Shown here: piece by piece, positions 1 through 8,186 of the stretch
How the letters are laid out: each line of letters opens with the position of its first letter
Position numbering within the stretch: the stretch's first letter is position 1
Source of the DNA: Roseiarcus sp963832305
Lineage (GTDB): Bacteria > Pseudomonadota > Alphaproteobacteria > Rhizobiales > Beijerinckiaceae
DNA: 64,000 bases
Direction of reading: 5' to 3'
Assembly (NCBI GenBank): GCA_963832305.1
Contig: CAWHTU010000018.1
Location: forward strand, 62,001 to 126,000
Notes under the pieces: generated by a model
Databases searched by the model: none
The model's input: only the letters and a program-made list of their open reading frames with translations
Told to the model about the DNA's origin: nothing
Position numbers and translations under genes: made by a program

Positions 1-1049
1 CTCACCAAGTCGATGCGTGTCGTGAACACGGCCCGGCCGCCATTCTCGAGGAGACGAACGTTTCCCTTGCGCTTCTCGGCCGAATAGCCTTCCGGCTCGC
101 ATGTCGCAGGCATCGCGAACGCGGCCACTCTCTGGTCCTGGTTGTCGAGGATCCAGCGGATGCAGTGAGGCATCGACTCCGGATCCCAGGAGATCGCGAA
201 GGCATCGCCCTCCCGCCGTATAAGCATGAAATGGACGAGGTCGTCTGGCCCGCGCTTGAGACCCTTGATGTAGAAGACCTGCTCCGGGTCATACAGCGAG
301 CTTTCGTTCAGCACGCTGAGTCGGCCAGGGTTGGCGGCGAACGCGTCGATCAACGCCCGATATTGCGAGGTCGGGACGACGTGTCCGGGTATCGAGGTTC
401 GCGCCACGACGTGCTCGGGCGTGAAAGGGACGGATTGCACGATCCGCGCCCCCTCCGCGAAAGCGAAATTGACGTGGCACATATACATGAGCTCCATTGG
501 CGTGGCGGCAAGGTTCTGGACCTCCATGGCGATCAGGAAACCCGTCTCTTCGCGCCTGAGCACAACTCTCGGGGTCGCCCGATAGTGGGCGCCGAAACCC
601 ATCGCGTACTCCCGGACGCCTGTCAGGGCGATCCACCGCCCATCTGAGTCGGCGCCGCAAAGGAGGCCCGCTTCATCCATTTCGGCGCAGGGCGCCTCGC
701 CGTGCGGAGGGTGATTATCTTCCGCCGACGGGACGCCGTTTCGCAACAATCCAGAATGATAGGCGAGACAACCATAGGTCTCGACGATCATTTTGGCTGG
801 GCGCGGCTGCGGGAACATGCTCATCATTGCGAGATCGACGCCGTCGAAGGCCGCGGACCAAATCATCTGCCCCATATAGGGCAATACGACGATGTGCCCG
901 CGGCCGTTCGACAGGCGGATCGCCTCCACGCCGGTCTTATAACGGAACGTGCTAGCGCCGAGATCGTCGAAGCGCACGACTTCTCGATCCTTTTCGCCAA
1001 AGTGCTCTCGCCGAAGAGCAATCCTTACGGTCCCGCTGGCGTCAATCAC
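1..1049 (-). CDS. DUF4432 family aldose-1-epimerase-like protein (3' end cut by window edge)
   Basis: An uninterrupted frame runs from a GTG at 1047-1049, preceded by AAGGGAGAAA, through the left edge of the window, giving 349 residues without a stop. The sequence looks like a galactose-mutarotase-fold protein of the DUF4432 group. It has a His-rich segment (H113, H116 followed by Gly) and a CHVNF segment (H192), where aldose epimerases carry their active-site histidines. Family members are about this long, so little is probably missing. It diverges from the ABC transporter operon that starts at 1166, and the 116-bp gap probably holds both promoters. The likely role is anomer interconversion of the imported sugar or sugar derivative; substrate unknown. 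Confidence is high for the frame and moderate for the function. Confidence 0.8.
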   Translation of the reverse strand, partial: MIDASGTVRIALRREHFGEKDREVVRFDDLGASTFRYKTGVEAIRLSNGRGHIVVLPYMGQMIWSAAFDGVDLAMMSMFPQPRPAKMIVETYGCLAYHSGLLRNGVPSAEDNHPPHGEAPCAEMDEAGLLCGADSDGRWIALTGVREYAMGFGAHYRATPRVVLRREETGFLIAMEVQNLAATPMELMYMCHVNFAFAEGARIVQSVPFTPEHVVARTSIPGHVVPTSQYRALIDAFAANPGRLSVLNESSLYDPEQVFYIKGLKRGPDDLVHFMLIRREGDAFAISWDPESMPHCIRWILDNQDQRVAAFAMPATCEPEGYSAEKRKGNVRLLENGGRAVFTTRIDLV

Positions 1050-1165
1050 GACGTTTCTCCCTTGAGGCGGCCTATTGCGCCTTGTCCGCCTCGACGACAG
1101 TTTTGCGATGCATTACGCTGCCGTCCCAATGGTGGGGCGAAAGCGCATCCGCTGGGAGGAGAAGA

Positions 1166-2227
1166 ATGGCGTCAGTCGACGTTGTCAATGTACGCAAGGC
1201 CTACGGCGGCGTCGAAGTCATTCACGGCGTGTCGATTTCGATTGCCGACGGCGAATTTGTCACTCTTGTTGGGCCGTCCGGATGCGGAAAGTCGACGCTT
1301 CTCAGGATGATCGCCGGACTCGAATCGATCTCCGAGGGCAAGATCAAGATCGGTGCGCGCGTCGTCAACAATGTCGCCCCGAGAGATCGCGACATCGCAA
1401 TGGTCTTCCAAAATTACGCCCTCTATCCGCACAAAACGGTGGAAGAGAACATGAGTTTCGGCCTGAAGCTGCGGAATACGCCCAAGGCCGAGATTCAGGC
1501 GCGCGTGCGGCGGGCGGCGGAAATTCTTCATGTCACTCCTTACCTCTCCCGCTATCCGCGGCAATTGTCGGGCGGCCAGCGTCAGCGCGTCGCGATGGGG
1601 CGCGCCATCGTGCGAGATCCTCGAGCCTTTCTCTTCGACGAACCGCTGTCCAACTTGGACGCCCAGCTGCGGGTGCAAATGCGGGCGGAGATCAAGGAGC
1701 TGCATCAGCGCCTGAAAACGACGACGATCTACGTGACCCACGATCAGGTCGAGGCGATGACGATGGCGGACCGAATCGTGGTCATGCGCGACGGCGTGGT
1801 CGAGCAGGTCGGCCCCCCTCTCGAGCTTTACGATCGCCCGGCGACCCTTTTCGTGGCGGGATTCATCGGATCTCCGTCAATGAATCTTTTGAAGGGCTCA
1901 GTCAGAGTGAACGGCAAGCCACTGTTCCTGACCGAGACCGGCGTCGAACTGCCGCTGAGATCTGCGCCGGAAGGTATCGACGGGCGCGCATGCATCTATG
2001 GCATCCGGCCCGAGCATCTGGCTATCGGGGACGGATTCAGAGCAAAGATATCAGTGGTGGAGCCGACCGGCTCCGAAACGCAGGTCTTTGCAAAGCTCGG
2101 CGACCAGCCGATCGTTGGCGTCTTCCGCGACCGAATCTCTGCGCTGCCGGGCGACAATCTGCCTCTGTCGCCGAACCTGGATGCGGTGCACCTCTTCGAT
2201 GCCGAGAGCGGAAAGCGGCTGGGGTAG
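1166..2227 (+). CDS. ABC transporter ATP-binding protein, MalK/UgpC type
   Basis: This 353-residue nucleotide-binding subunit would energise the importer encoded downstream. Visible motifs are Walker A GPSGCGKST (36-44), the Q-loop in MVFQNYALYPH, the signature LSGGQ near 134, Walker B with FLFDEP near 156, and the switch histidine in VTHDQ near 192. The last third is a TOBE-like regulatory domain, as in CUT1 sugar transporters. The start was set at the ATG at 1166 behind GGGAGGAG, because the frame upstream lacks family similarity although it stays open. It is the first gene of a plus-strand operon that also holds a binding protein and two permeases. Confidence 0.93.
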   Translation: MASVDVVNVRKAYGGVEVIHGVSISIADGEFVTLVGPSGCGKSTLLRMIAGLESISEGKIKIGARVVNNVAPRDRDIAMVFQNYALYPHKTVEENMSFGLKLRNTPKAEIQARVRRAAEILHVTPYLSRYPRQLSGGQRQRVAMGRAIVRDPRAFLFDEPLSNLDAQLRVQMRAEIKELHQRLKTTTIYVTHDQVEAMTMADRIVVMRDGVVEQVGPPLELYDRPATLFVAGFIGSPSMNLLKGSVRVNGKPLFLTETGVELPLRSAPEGIDGRACIYGIRPEHLAIGDGFRAKISVVEPTGSETQVFAKLGDQPIVGVFRDRISALPGDNLPLSPNLDAVHLFDAESGKRLG

Positions 2228-2250
2228 GACCGCCCCGAAGGAAGGATCGG

Positions 2251-3021
2251 ATGCGATATGAATTGATGTTGCCACACCAGATCCGCGCCGCGATTGAAAA
2301 GCGCTGGCCGGTCGTCCTTCCGCTTGGGGTGCTCGAATACCACGGCGAGCATATGGCTGTCGGAATGGATACGCTGGTGGTGACAGGAATTCTGGAGATT
2401 CTGGAAAGGGAAATGGATCTGGTGATCCTCCCGCCTTTCTATTACGGCGCGGCCAGCTACGCCGTCGAGCCTCCGGAGGGCAACGGCACGCTACATGTTG
2501 ATGCGGAAGCGCTCTTGCCTTTCGCCAAGGCGCTGCTCCATGGATTGCTGCGAATCGGCTTTCGTAACATCCATGCTATCATTCATCACCAGACCGAAAA
2601 CTTCAGCGTAGGGATGCCAACGGACCTGGCGTTCAAATTTGCAGCCCGTCAGGCAATCTTCGCATTTCTCGAGATGGAGCGCGGCGAGGGGTGGTGGGGG
2701 AATGAGAAAATGGCCGACTACTATGCCCGGCCGGCCGCGGGCGACGATCCTTTCAACTGGATCAAGACGCATCCGTTGATGTCGCCGGAGGTCGCGGAGA
2801 AGTATCCGTTCGATCACGCCGGTGAGGGGGAGACCTCTCTGCTGATGGCGCTTTCGCCTGCCTGTGTCGATCTTTCTCGCCTGTCGGAAGATCGTTGGTA
2901 CACGCGATCGGCGAAGCAGGCGAGCGCGGAGGCGGGCCAGACTGGACGTGATCTGATCCTCGACAGCTTACGCCTTGCGCTCGGCGGAAATCGCGCAAAA
3001 GCCCAAATAGTGCGCAATTGA
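2251..3021 (+). CDS. creatininase-family metal-dependent amidohydrolase
   Basis: The product has 256 residues and starts at an ATG behind GAAGGA, 23 bp after the ATPase gene. The creatininase-fold metal site is recognisable in LGVLEYHGEHMAVGMDT (Glu, His and Asp ligands), and AGEGETSLLM near the C-terminus resembles the family's conserved glutamate segment. The usual NGH-x-EN or NGHGGN motif is replaced by HHQTEN: the Glu-Asn is kept but the residue two before the Glu is Gln rather than His. Creatininase-family enzymes cleave cyclic or linear amide bonds. Its place between transporter genes suggests it acts on the imported compound or a derivative. The substrate is not predictable from sequence. 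Confidence 0.85.
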   Translation: MRYELMLPHQIRAAIEKRWPVVLPLGVLEYHGEHMAVGMDTLVVTGILEILEREMDLVILPPFYYGAASYAVEPPEGNGTLHVDAEALLPFAKALLHGLLRIGFRNIHAIIHHQTENFSVGMPTDLAFKFAARQAIFAFLEMERGEGWWGNEKMADYYARPAAGDDPFNWIKTHPLMSPEVAEKYPFDHAGEGETSLLMALSPACVDLSRLSEDRWYTRSAKQASAEAGQTGRDLILDSLRLALGGNRAKAQIVRN

Positions 3022-3161
3022 CTTGTCGCAAAGCGCACGCTTAGTCTGCAGTCTGCGTTTAGGCGAGCGCGCGACCTAGCGCAAGCGGAGCGTTGTCAAG
3101 CGTCCCAACCGATCAGGACGAAAGCGTCTCGCAATGTCGGCGCAACAGGGAGAAGCGATCC

Positions 3162-4829
3162 ATGCGTGTGCATGTCTATGAGCAGCTTGTGGCAATGCAA
3201 AGGAGCCGCCGCGAAGTCCTAAAAGGGGCGGCAGGCGCCGCTGCCGCGATCGCAGCAGCTTCGCCCTTTCTGTCGTCGAGCCCATCCTTCGCCGCCGACA
3301 GCGTCGTCGCCCAAATCATGAAAATTCCCGGCGCAGGTAACGGGTCCCCGACCGACGCCGACTGGCAGAAAGTCGGCGAGCTTTGTCTCGGCCCAACCAA
3401 AGAATACGTACAACCGGGAGAGTTCAAGGGCGTCAATTTTTCTTTCATGGGTCTAAACAATCAGAACCTGCACAACTTCCTGTTCCGCGGCTTCCTCAAG
3501 CCTTGGGAGGCATATACTGGCGCCTCCATCAAATGGATCGATCTCGCTCAAGCCGACTACAACGCCCGTCTGCAACAATCGATCGCGACCGGGACCGCCG
3601 ACTTCGACATCATCGAGATGGGCGCACCGTTCGAAGGCGACATGGGCGTCAAGGATCTGCTGTCAGAAATGCCCGACTGGGTGATGAAGCAGATCGATTT
3701 CGACGACTACGTTAACTATCTCAAGCCCCCGGTCGGCGCATGGAACGGCAAGATCCATCGCGTCACCATTGACAGCGATTGTCATACGATGAACCGGCGG
3801 ACCGACGTGTTCTCCGATTCCGATCTTGCCAAGCAGTGGGCGGATTGGAAGGACAAGGCGGGACTGGAGACCTGGGGCGCGCCACAGACTTGGCAGCAGG
3901 TCCAGCAGGTCACCAAGTTCCTCAAGGGCAAGAAGGTCAAGGGCAAGGAGGTCTACGGCTTCCTCGACCAGCCGAAGCCGTGGGGCGGGTTCCAGTTCTA
4001 TTTCACCGGCAGCCGCGCGACGGCTTACGCCAAGTACCCCGGCGAGAAGAACTGGCTGTTCGATGAGAACATGAAGCCGCTCGTCAATAACCCGGCCTGG
4101 GTAAGGGCGATTCAAGATGTGATCGATGCGCTTCCCTCCGAGCCCGCGGACCAGATCAATGCCGACCCGAACACGACGGGCTTCCAGCAGTTCTTGACCG
4201 GAACCGGCTCGCTCCTCGAATGGTGGGGCGACATTGGGACCGTTGCCAAGACGAGCGACACGGCGACGATCGGCGACTCGCTCGACTTCGACATCCTCCC
4301 CGGGTCGGACGATGTCTACAACTTCCGGAAAGGCCAGTGGGAGAAGCTGCAGACCGGACCGAACCGCGCGCCGAACATGGCCTATCTCGGCTGGGGCATC
4401 TACGTGATGAAGACCGTCGACAGCGACCAAAAGCGTCACAAGGCAGCCTGGAGCGCGGCGGCCCATCTCGGCGGCAAGGACTTGTCCATGTGGACCGCCG
4501 CCTATCCGTCAGGCTTCCAGCCCTATCGGAAGAGCCATACAAACCTCGATCTGTGGGCGCTCGCCGGCTACGACAAGAAGTACATCGGCTCCTACATGGA
4601 CTCGCAGTCCAAGTCGTACAACCATCCTAATTCGGCGATCGAGCCACGCATCCCCGGCATCTTCCAGTACTACAGCATCGCCGAGGACGAGTTGCAGAAG
4701 ACCTTCGCCGGCAAGCAGAGCGCACAGCAGGGCGCGGACAATGTCGCGGCGGCCTGGGAGAAGCTTACCGATAAACTCGGTCGCGAGAACCAGGTCAAGT
4801 ACTACCGCATCGCGATGGGCATCGCCTGA
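3162..4829 (+). CDS. ABC transporter substrate-binding protein, Tat-exported
   Basis: This periplasmic solute-binding protein of 555 residues is longer than typical sugar binding proteins of about 430. The N-terminus has a twin-arginine motif SRREVLKG followed by an Ala-rich hydrophobic stretch and a likely cleavage site after FAADS, so Tat export of a folded protein is likely. The ATG at 3162 lies behind CAGGGAGAAG; an internal Met at 3195, directly before the twin arginines, is an alternative start. The mature part resembles CUT1-type extracellular solute-binding proteins. It is followed by two permease genes. Ligand unknown; a sugar, polyol or glycoside is inferred from the kinase and epimerase in the same cluster. 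Confidence 0.9.
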   Translation: MRVHVYEQLVAMQRSRREVLKGAAGAAAAIAAASPFLSSSPSFAADSVVAQIMKIPGAGNGSPTDADWQKVGELCLGPTKEYVQPGEFKGVNFSFMGLNNQNLHNFLFRGFLKPWEAYTGASIKWIDLAQADYNARLQQSIATGTADFDIIEMGAPFEGDMGVKDLLSEMPDWVMKQIDFDDYVNYLKPPVGAWNGKIHRVTIDSDCHTMNRRTDVFSDSDLAKQWADWKDKAGLETWGAPQTWQQVQQVTKFLKGKKVKGKEVYGFLDQPKPWGGFQFYFTGSRATAYAKYPGEKNWLFDENMKPLVNNPAWVRAIQDVIDALPSEPADQINADPNTTGFQQFLTGTGSLLEWWGDIGTVAKTSDTATIGDSLDFDILPGSDDVYNFRKGQWEKLQTGPNRAPNMAYLGWGIYVMKTVDSDQKRHKAAWSAAAHLGGKDLSMWTAAYPSGFQPYRKSHTNLDLWALAGYDKKYIGSYMDSQSKSYNHPNSAIEPRIPGIFQYYSIAEDELQKTFAGKQSAQQGADNVAAAWEKLTDKLGRENQVKYYRIAMGIA

Positions 4830-4856
4830 GGGGCGTCGCCGTTTCTTCGGGCGGAT

Positions 4857-6038
4857 GTGTCCGCGGCGCTGAAAGGCGCCGTGGACCCCTCCGCGGCGAC
4901 GCCGCAACCAATTGTGGACTGGCGGAACGGACCACGAGTCGTGACCAGCGGAGAATTTGAAGCCGCCAACGAGGAAATACCTCCCGGGCGTCCGCTTTTG
5001 GGGAAGTGGATCATCAGGCTGGCTTCCGCCTCTGTGATTGTGGTCGTCGCGCTGCAGGCTCTCTCAGTATTCGGTTACAGCTCGGTCGGTTTCGCCAACT
5101 GGCGACCGGCGCTCTATGCGTTTCTTCTTTGGAGCGTTGCACTGGCCGTTAGCGAAGTGCTCCGGCATGGGGAAACGGGCAAGCAAAGGCTATTCGTGCT
5201 TCCGGCTATGCTCTTCACCGCGGCTATGGTCATTTTCCCGACCTTGTTCGGTCTCTACATCGCCTTCACTGACTGGAACCTTAACGCGCAATCAGGCCAT
5301 CATTTCAACGGCCTCGATAACCTGCGCACGCTATGGGGCGACGCCTACTTCTGGAACGCTCTGGGCAACATGGTCTTCTACGTCGCCACTGTGATCGTCC
5401 AGTACGCGATCGCTTTTGGTCTCGCGCTCCTCCTCAACGCCGACATCCGGGCTCGTAAATTTTTCCGGGTCGCCTTTCTCCTTCCGTTCATGCTGAGCCC
5501 GGTCGCGGTGAGTTGGATGATCGGCAAGTCGCTGATGGAGACACGCTTCGGGCCCCTGGCGAATTTTGCTCGTTGGCTCGGGTGGGAGAATCCTGCCTTT
5601 TTCACCGATCCCTGGATCGCTCGCACGACCATCATCGCCATGGACGCATGGGTCTGGATTCCGTTCATGGTCATCCTCCTCCTCGCCGGTCTTCAAGCCC
5701 TGCCGGTGGACATCAAAGAGGCCGCCAAGGTCGACGGCGCAAGCCCCTGGCAGACATTCTGGGAAATCACTTTTCCATTGATGCTCCCGGTCAGCCTGAC
5801 GGCGATCATCCTGCGAACGATTTTTGAGCTGAAGCTCGCGGACATCGTGATCAATGTGACCGCCGGCGGTCCGGGAGGCGCAACCGACACTATTTCGAGC
5901 TTCGTCTACCGTGAATATCGAGACCGCTCGAACGTCGGTTACGCGACGATGGTGGCCGAGGTCTATCTCATTATCATCATCGTGTTCATCACCCTGCTCT
6001 TGCGGGCGACCAGCCGCTATATGCAGAAAATGACCTGA
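4857..6038 (+). CDS. ABC transporter permease, MalF/UgpA type
   Basis: This 393-residue inner-membrane permease has about eight hydrophobic segments. The cytoplasmic EAA loop is visible as EAAKVDGASPWQTFWEI near 285-300, the docking site for the ATPase. An unusually long N-terminal extension of about 60 hydrophilic residues precedes the first membrane segment. The GTG at 4857 gives the longest frame but only a weak ribosome-binding sequence, so the true start may lie further in. It pairs with the downstream permease as the membrane channel of the importer. Confidence 0.9.
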   Translation: MSAALKGAVDPSAATPQPIVDWRNGPRVVTSGEFEAANEEIPPGRPLLGKWIIRLASASVIVVVALQALSVFGYSSVGFANWRPALYAFLLWSVALAVSEVLRHGETGKQRLFVLPAMLFTAAMVIFPTLFGLYIAFTDWNLNAQSGHHFNGLDNLRTLWGDAYFWNALGNMVFYVATVIVQYAIAFGLALLLNADIRARKFFRVAFLLPFMLSPVAVSWMIGKSLMETRFGPLANFARWLGWENPAFFTDPWIARTTIIAMDAWVWIPFMVILLLAGLQALPVDIKEAAKVDGASPWQTFWEITFPLMLPVSLTAIILRTIFELKLADIVINVTAGGPGGATDTISSFVYREYRDRSNVGYATMVAEVYLIIIIVFITLLLRATSRYMQKMT

Positions 6039-6077
6039 GGATGCGATGGCCAGCGTACCAGCCATGGAGAGAAATTG

Positions 6078-7019
6078 GTGACCAGCTCAATCGGCCCGGA
6101 AGCGGCGACCGAAGAGCAAGAGATCCAAGCCGGATCGCTGGCGTCATCGGCTGCTCGCTTCGGGGGGAAAGCGGTCGTCTATACGCTACTCATTCTCTGG
6201 ACGCTCGTCGCGCTTTTCCCGATCTACTGGACGCTCTCGACGTCTCTAAAACTAGGGCGCGACGTGACGCAGGGCCACCTCATACCCTGGGTCGATTTCG
6301 CACCGGCCTGGAAAGGATGGCAGTCGCTCGGGCTTTCCCCTGACACCATTTTTGCCACCTCCAACGTCCGCGAGGAGTTCCTCAAGAAGTTCGTCAACAG
6401 CGTTATCTGCTCAGTCGGCGCTTCGTCCTTTGCAATCGTCATCGGCTCTCTCGCCGCTTATGGTTTGAGTCGATTCGACTACAAGCTCGGCCCATGGCGC
6501 AACAAGGACATCTCGTTCTTCTTCATCTCGCAGCTTATCCTTCCCCCGGTCGTTCTCGCGCTGCCGTTCCTGGTTCTCTACAAGGAACTAGCGCTACTCG
6601 ACACCCGAATAGGGCTCATCCTCATCTATAGCCTCATGGTTCTGCCGATTGTCATCTGGGTGATGCGTGACCAGTTCGATACGATTCCGCAGGAAATGGA
6701 GCACGCGGCCCTCGTCGACGGTTGCACGATCTGGGGCGCTTTTTTTCGCATCGTTTTGCCGATGGCGTTGCCGGGCATAGTGGCGGCCTTCATTCTCTCC
6801 CTCGTCTTGTGCTGGAACGAGTATTTCTTCGCGTCGCTGCTCACTGGCTTCGACGCGCAGACGCTGCCAGTAATGGTCGCGAGCCAGACCGGCTCCCAAG
6901 GCATCAACTGGTGGACTATCGCCGCGCTCGCCACCGCGGCGATCGCCCCTTTGCTCCTCATCGGCATTTTCCTTGAACGCTATATTGTCATGGGGCTGAC
7001 CTCCGGGGCTGGAAAGTAG
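6078..7019 (+). CDS. ABC transporter permease, MalG/UgpE type
   Basis: The second permease of the importer has about 313 residues and six membrane segments. The EAA-loop equivalent is EHAALVDGCTIWGAFFRIV. GGAGAG lies just upstream of a TTG-GTG pair at 6075-6080; the GTG at 6078 is preferred, the TTG at 6075 is possible. It lies 39 bp downstream of the first permease gene and is followed by a peptidase-like gene. The sequence ends with the usual hydrophilic tail after the last membrane helix. Confidence 0.9.
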   Translation: MTSSIGPEAATEEQEIQAGSLASSAARFGGKAVVYTLLILWTLVALFPIYWTLSTSLKLGRDVTQGHLIPWVDFAPAWKGWQSLGLSPDTIFATSNVREEFLKKFVNSVICSVGASSFAIVIGSLAAYGLSRFDYKLGPWRNKDISFFFISQLILPPVVLALPFLVLYKELALLDTRIGLILIYSLMVLPIVIWVMRDQFDTIPQEMEHAALVDGCTIWGAFFRIVLPMALPGIVAAFILSLVLCWNEYFFASLLTGFDAQTLPVMVASQTGSQGINWWTIAALATAAIAPLLLIGIFLERYIVMGLTSGAGK

Positions 7020-7061
7020 GCAGGCATGGGTCTCGTTCGCACCGTGCGGGAGGGGTAAGCG

Positions 7062-8186
7062 GTGGGAGCGGCAGGGGAATCGTCGCGCGAGCGCCTGCGG
7101 GCGCTCGTCATGGAACTCATGCTGATCCCGGGCCTCAGCGGATATGAGGGTCGTGTCCGCCGGCGCCTCAGCGCGGAGATGCGTGGATTTGGCCTTGCGA
7201 CCACGACGGATCGACTGGGCAATCTGATCGCCACAGCCGAAGGCGACCCAGGCCGACCGAGCGTCATGCTGTTCGCCCATATGGACCAGCTTGGCTTCGT
7301 CGTCCGCAGGATCGAGCCGGGCGGACTCATCAGACTTGAACGCCTCGGTGGAGTGCCGGAACGAGCGCTCGCCGCGCAACAGCTCCTTATATGCGTCGGC
7401 GAGGGACGTGACGTCCCGGCCGTTGTCGCGAACAAAAGTCACCACGCGACGACGACGGAGGAAAAGTATCGCGTTGTCCCGTACCAGGAGATCGTGGTGG
7501 ACGCAGGATTCGCCAGCGCTGGCGAGGCGCGCGCGGCGGGAATCGACATCGGCTCGCCGGTCGTCTACGCGCCCTTGGCAATCCGTCTGGCGGGCGAGAG
7601 ACTCTCGGGGACTTCGATCGACGATCGCGCAGGTTGCGCCGTCGTTGTGGAGGCGGCGCGACTCATTGCGCCGCAAGCGCAGCGCGCAACGGTTCATTTC
7701 GTCTTCTCGTCCCAGGAGGAATTTAATCTTCGCGGCGCGCTCGTCGCGGCGCAGCGGCTCAAGCCCGAAATCGCGATTCAGCTCGACCTCATGCTCGCCG
7801 CCGACACGCCTGACATGCAAGCCCGGGGGGATCTCGCACTCGGCGCAGGGCCTGGGATGAGCCTATACAGTTTCCATGGACGCGGCACGCTGAATGGAAC
7901 CTTGCCGCACCCTGCGCTCGTCTCGCTTTTCGAGAGAGCGGCGCGCGAGGAGCGCATCCAGCTCCAGCGGAGCGCTCAGGTTGGCGTTCTCACCGACTCC
8001 TCGTACGTACAGCTCGTTCACGACGGCGTCGCCGCGATCGACCTCGGTTTTCCCTGCCGTTATACGCACTCGGCTCGCGAGGTCTGCGATCTCGCAGATC
8101 TCGAAGGTCTGTGCGCGTTGGTGGTTGGTGGAATATTGCGCATCGAGCCTGGGTTCAGTCTCGATCGCGACGACTACCCATCATGA
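7062..8186 (+). CDS. M42-family (glutamyl aminopeptidase-like) metallohydrolase
   Basis: This 374-residue protein has the M42 di-metal signature. AHMDQ supplies a His and Asp, SIDDRAG the bridging Asp, SQEEF the catalytic Glu and a metal Glu, LAADTPD another Asp, and THSARE the last His. The start is a GTG at 7062 behind a strong GGGAGGGG. M42 enzymes are tetrahedral aminopeptidases or, in some relatives, de-blocking amidases and glycosidase-like hydrolases. Its stop overlaps the ATG of the FGGY kinase (ATGA), implying translational coupling. With the creatininase-family gene, this is the second predicted amide-bond hydrolase in a sugar-uptake operon. Confidence 0.88.
   Translation: MGAAGESSRERLRALVMELMLIPGLSGYEGRVRRRLSAEMRGFGLATTTDRLGNLIATAEGDPGRPSVMLFAHMDQLGFVVRRIEPGGLIRLERLGGVPERALAAQQLLICVGEGRDVPAVVANKSHHATTTEEKYRVVPYQEIVVDAGFASAGEARAAGIDIGSPVVYAPLAIRLAGERLSGTSIDDRAGCAVVVEAARLIAPQAQRATVHFVFSSQEEFNLRGALVAAQRLKPEIAIQLDLMLAADTPDMQARGDLALGAGPGMSLYSFHGRGTLNGTLPHPALVSLFERAAREERIQLQRSAQVGVLTDSSYVQLVHDGVAAIDLGFPCRYTHSAREVCDLADLEGLCALVVGGILRIEPGFSLDRDDYPS

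Noticed and set aside
1075..3021. One long open frame across the ABC ATPase and the creatininase gene
   Set aside because: Only the part from 2251 is family-like. The upstream part is an accidental open frame in another phase over the ATPase gene, which is well supported by its motifs.
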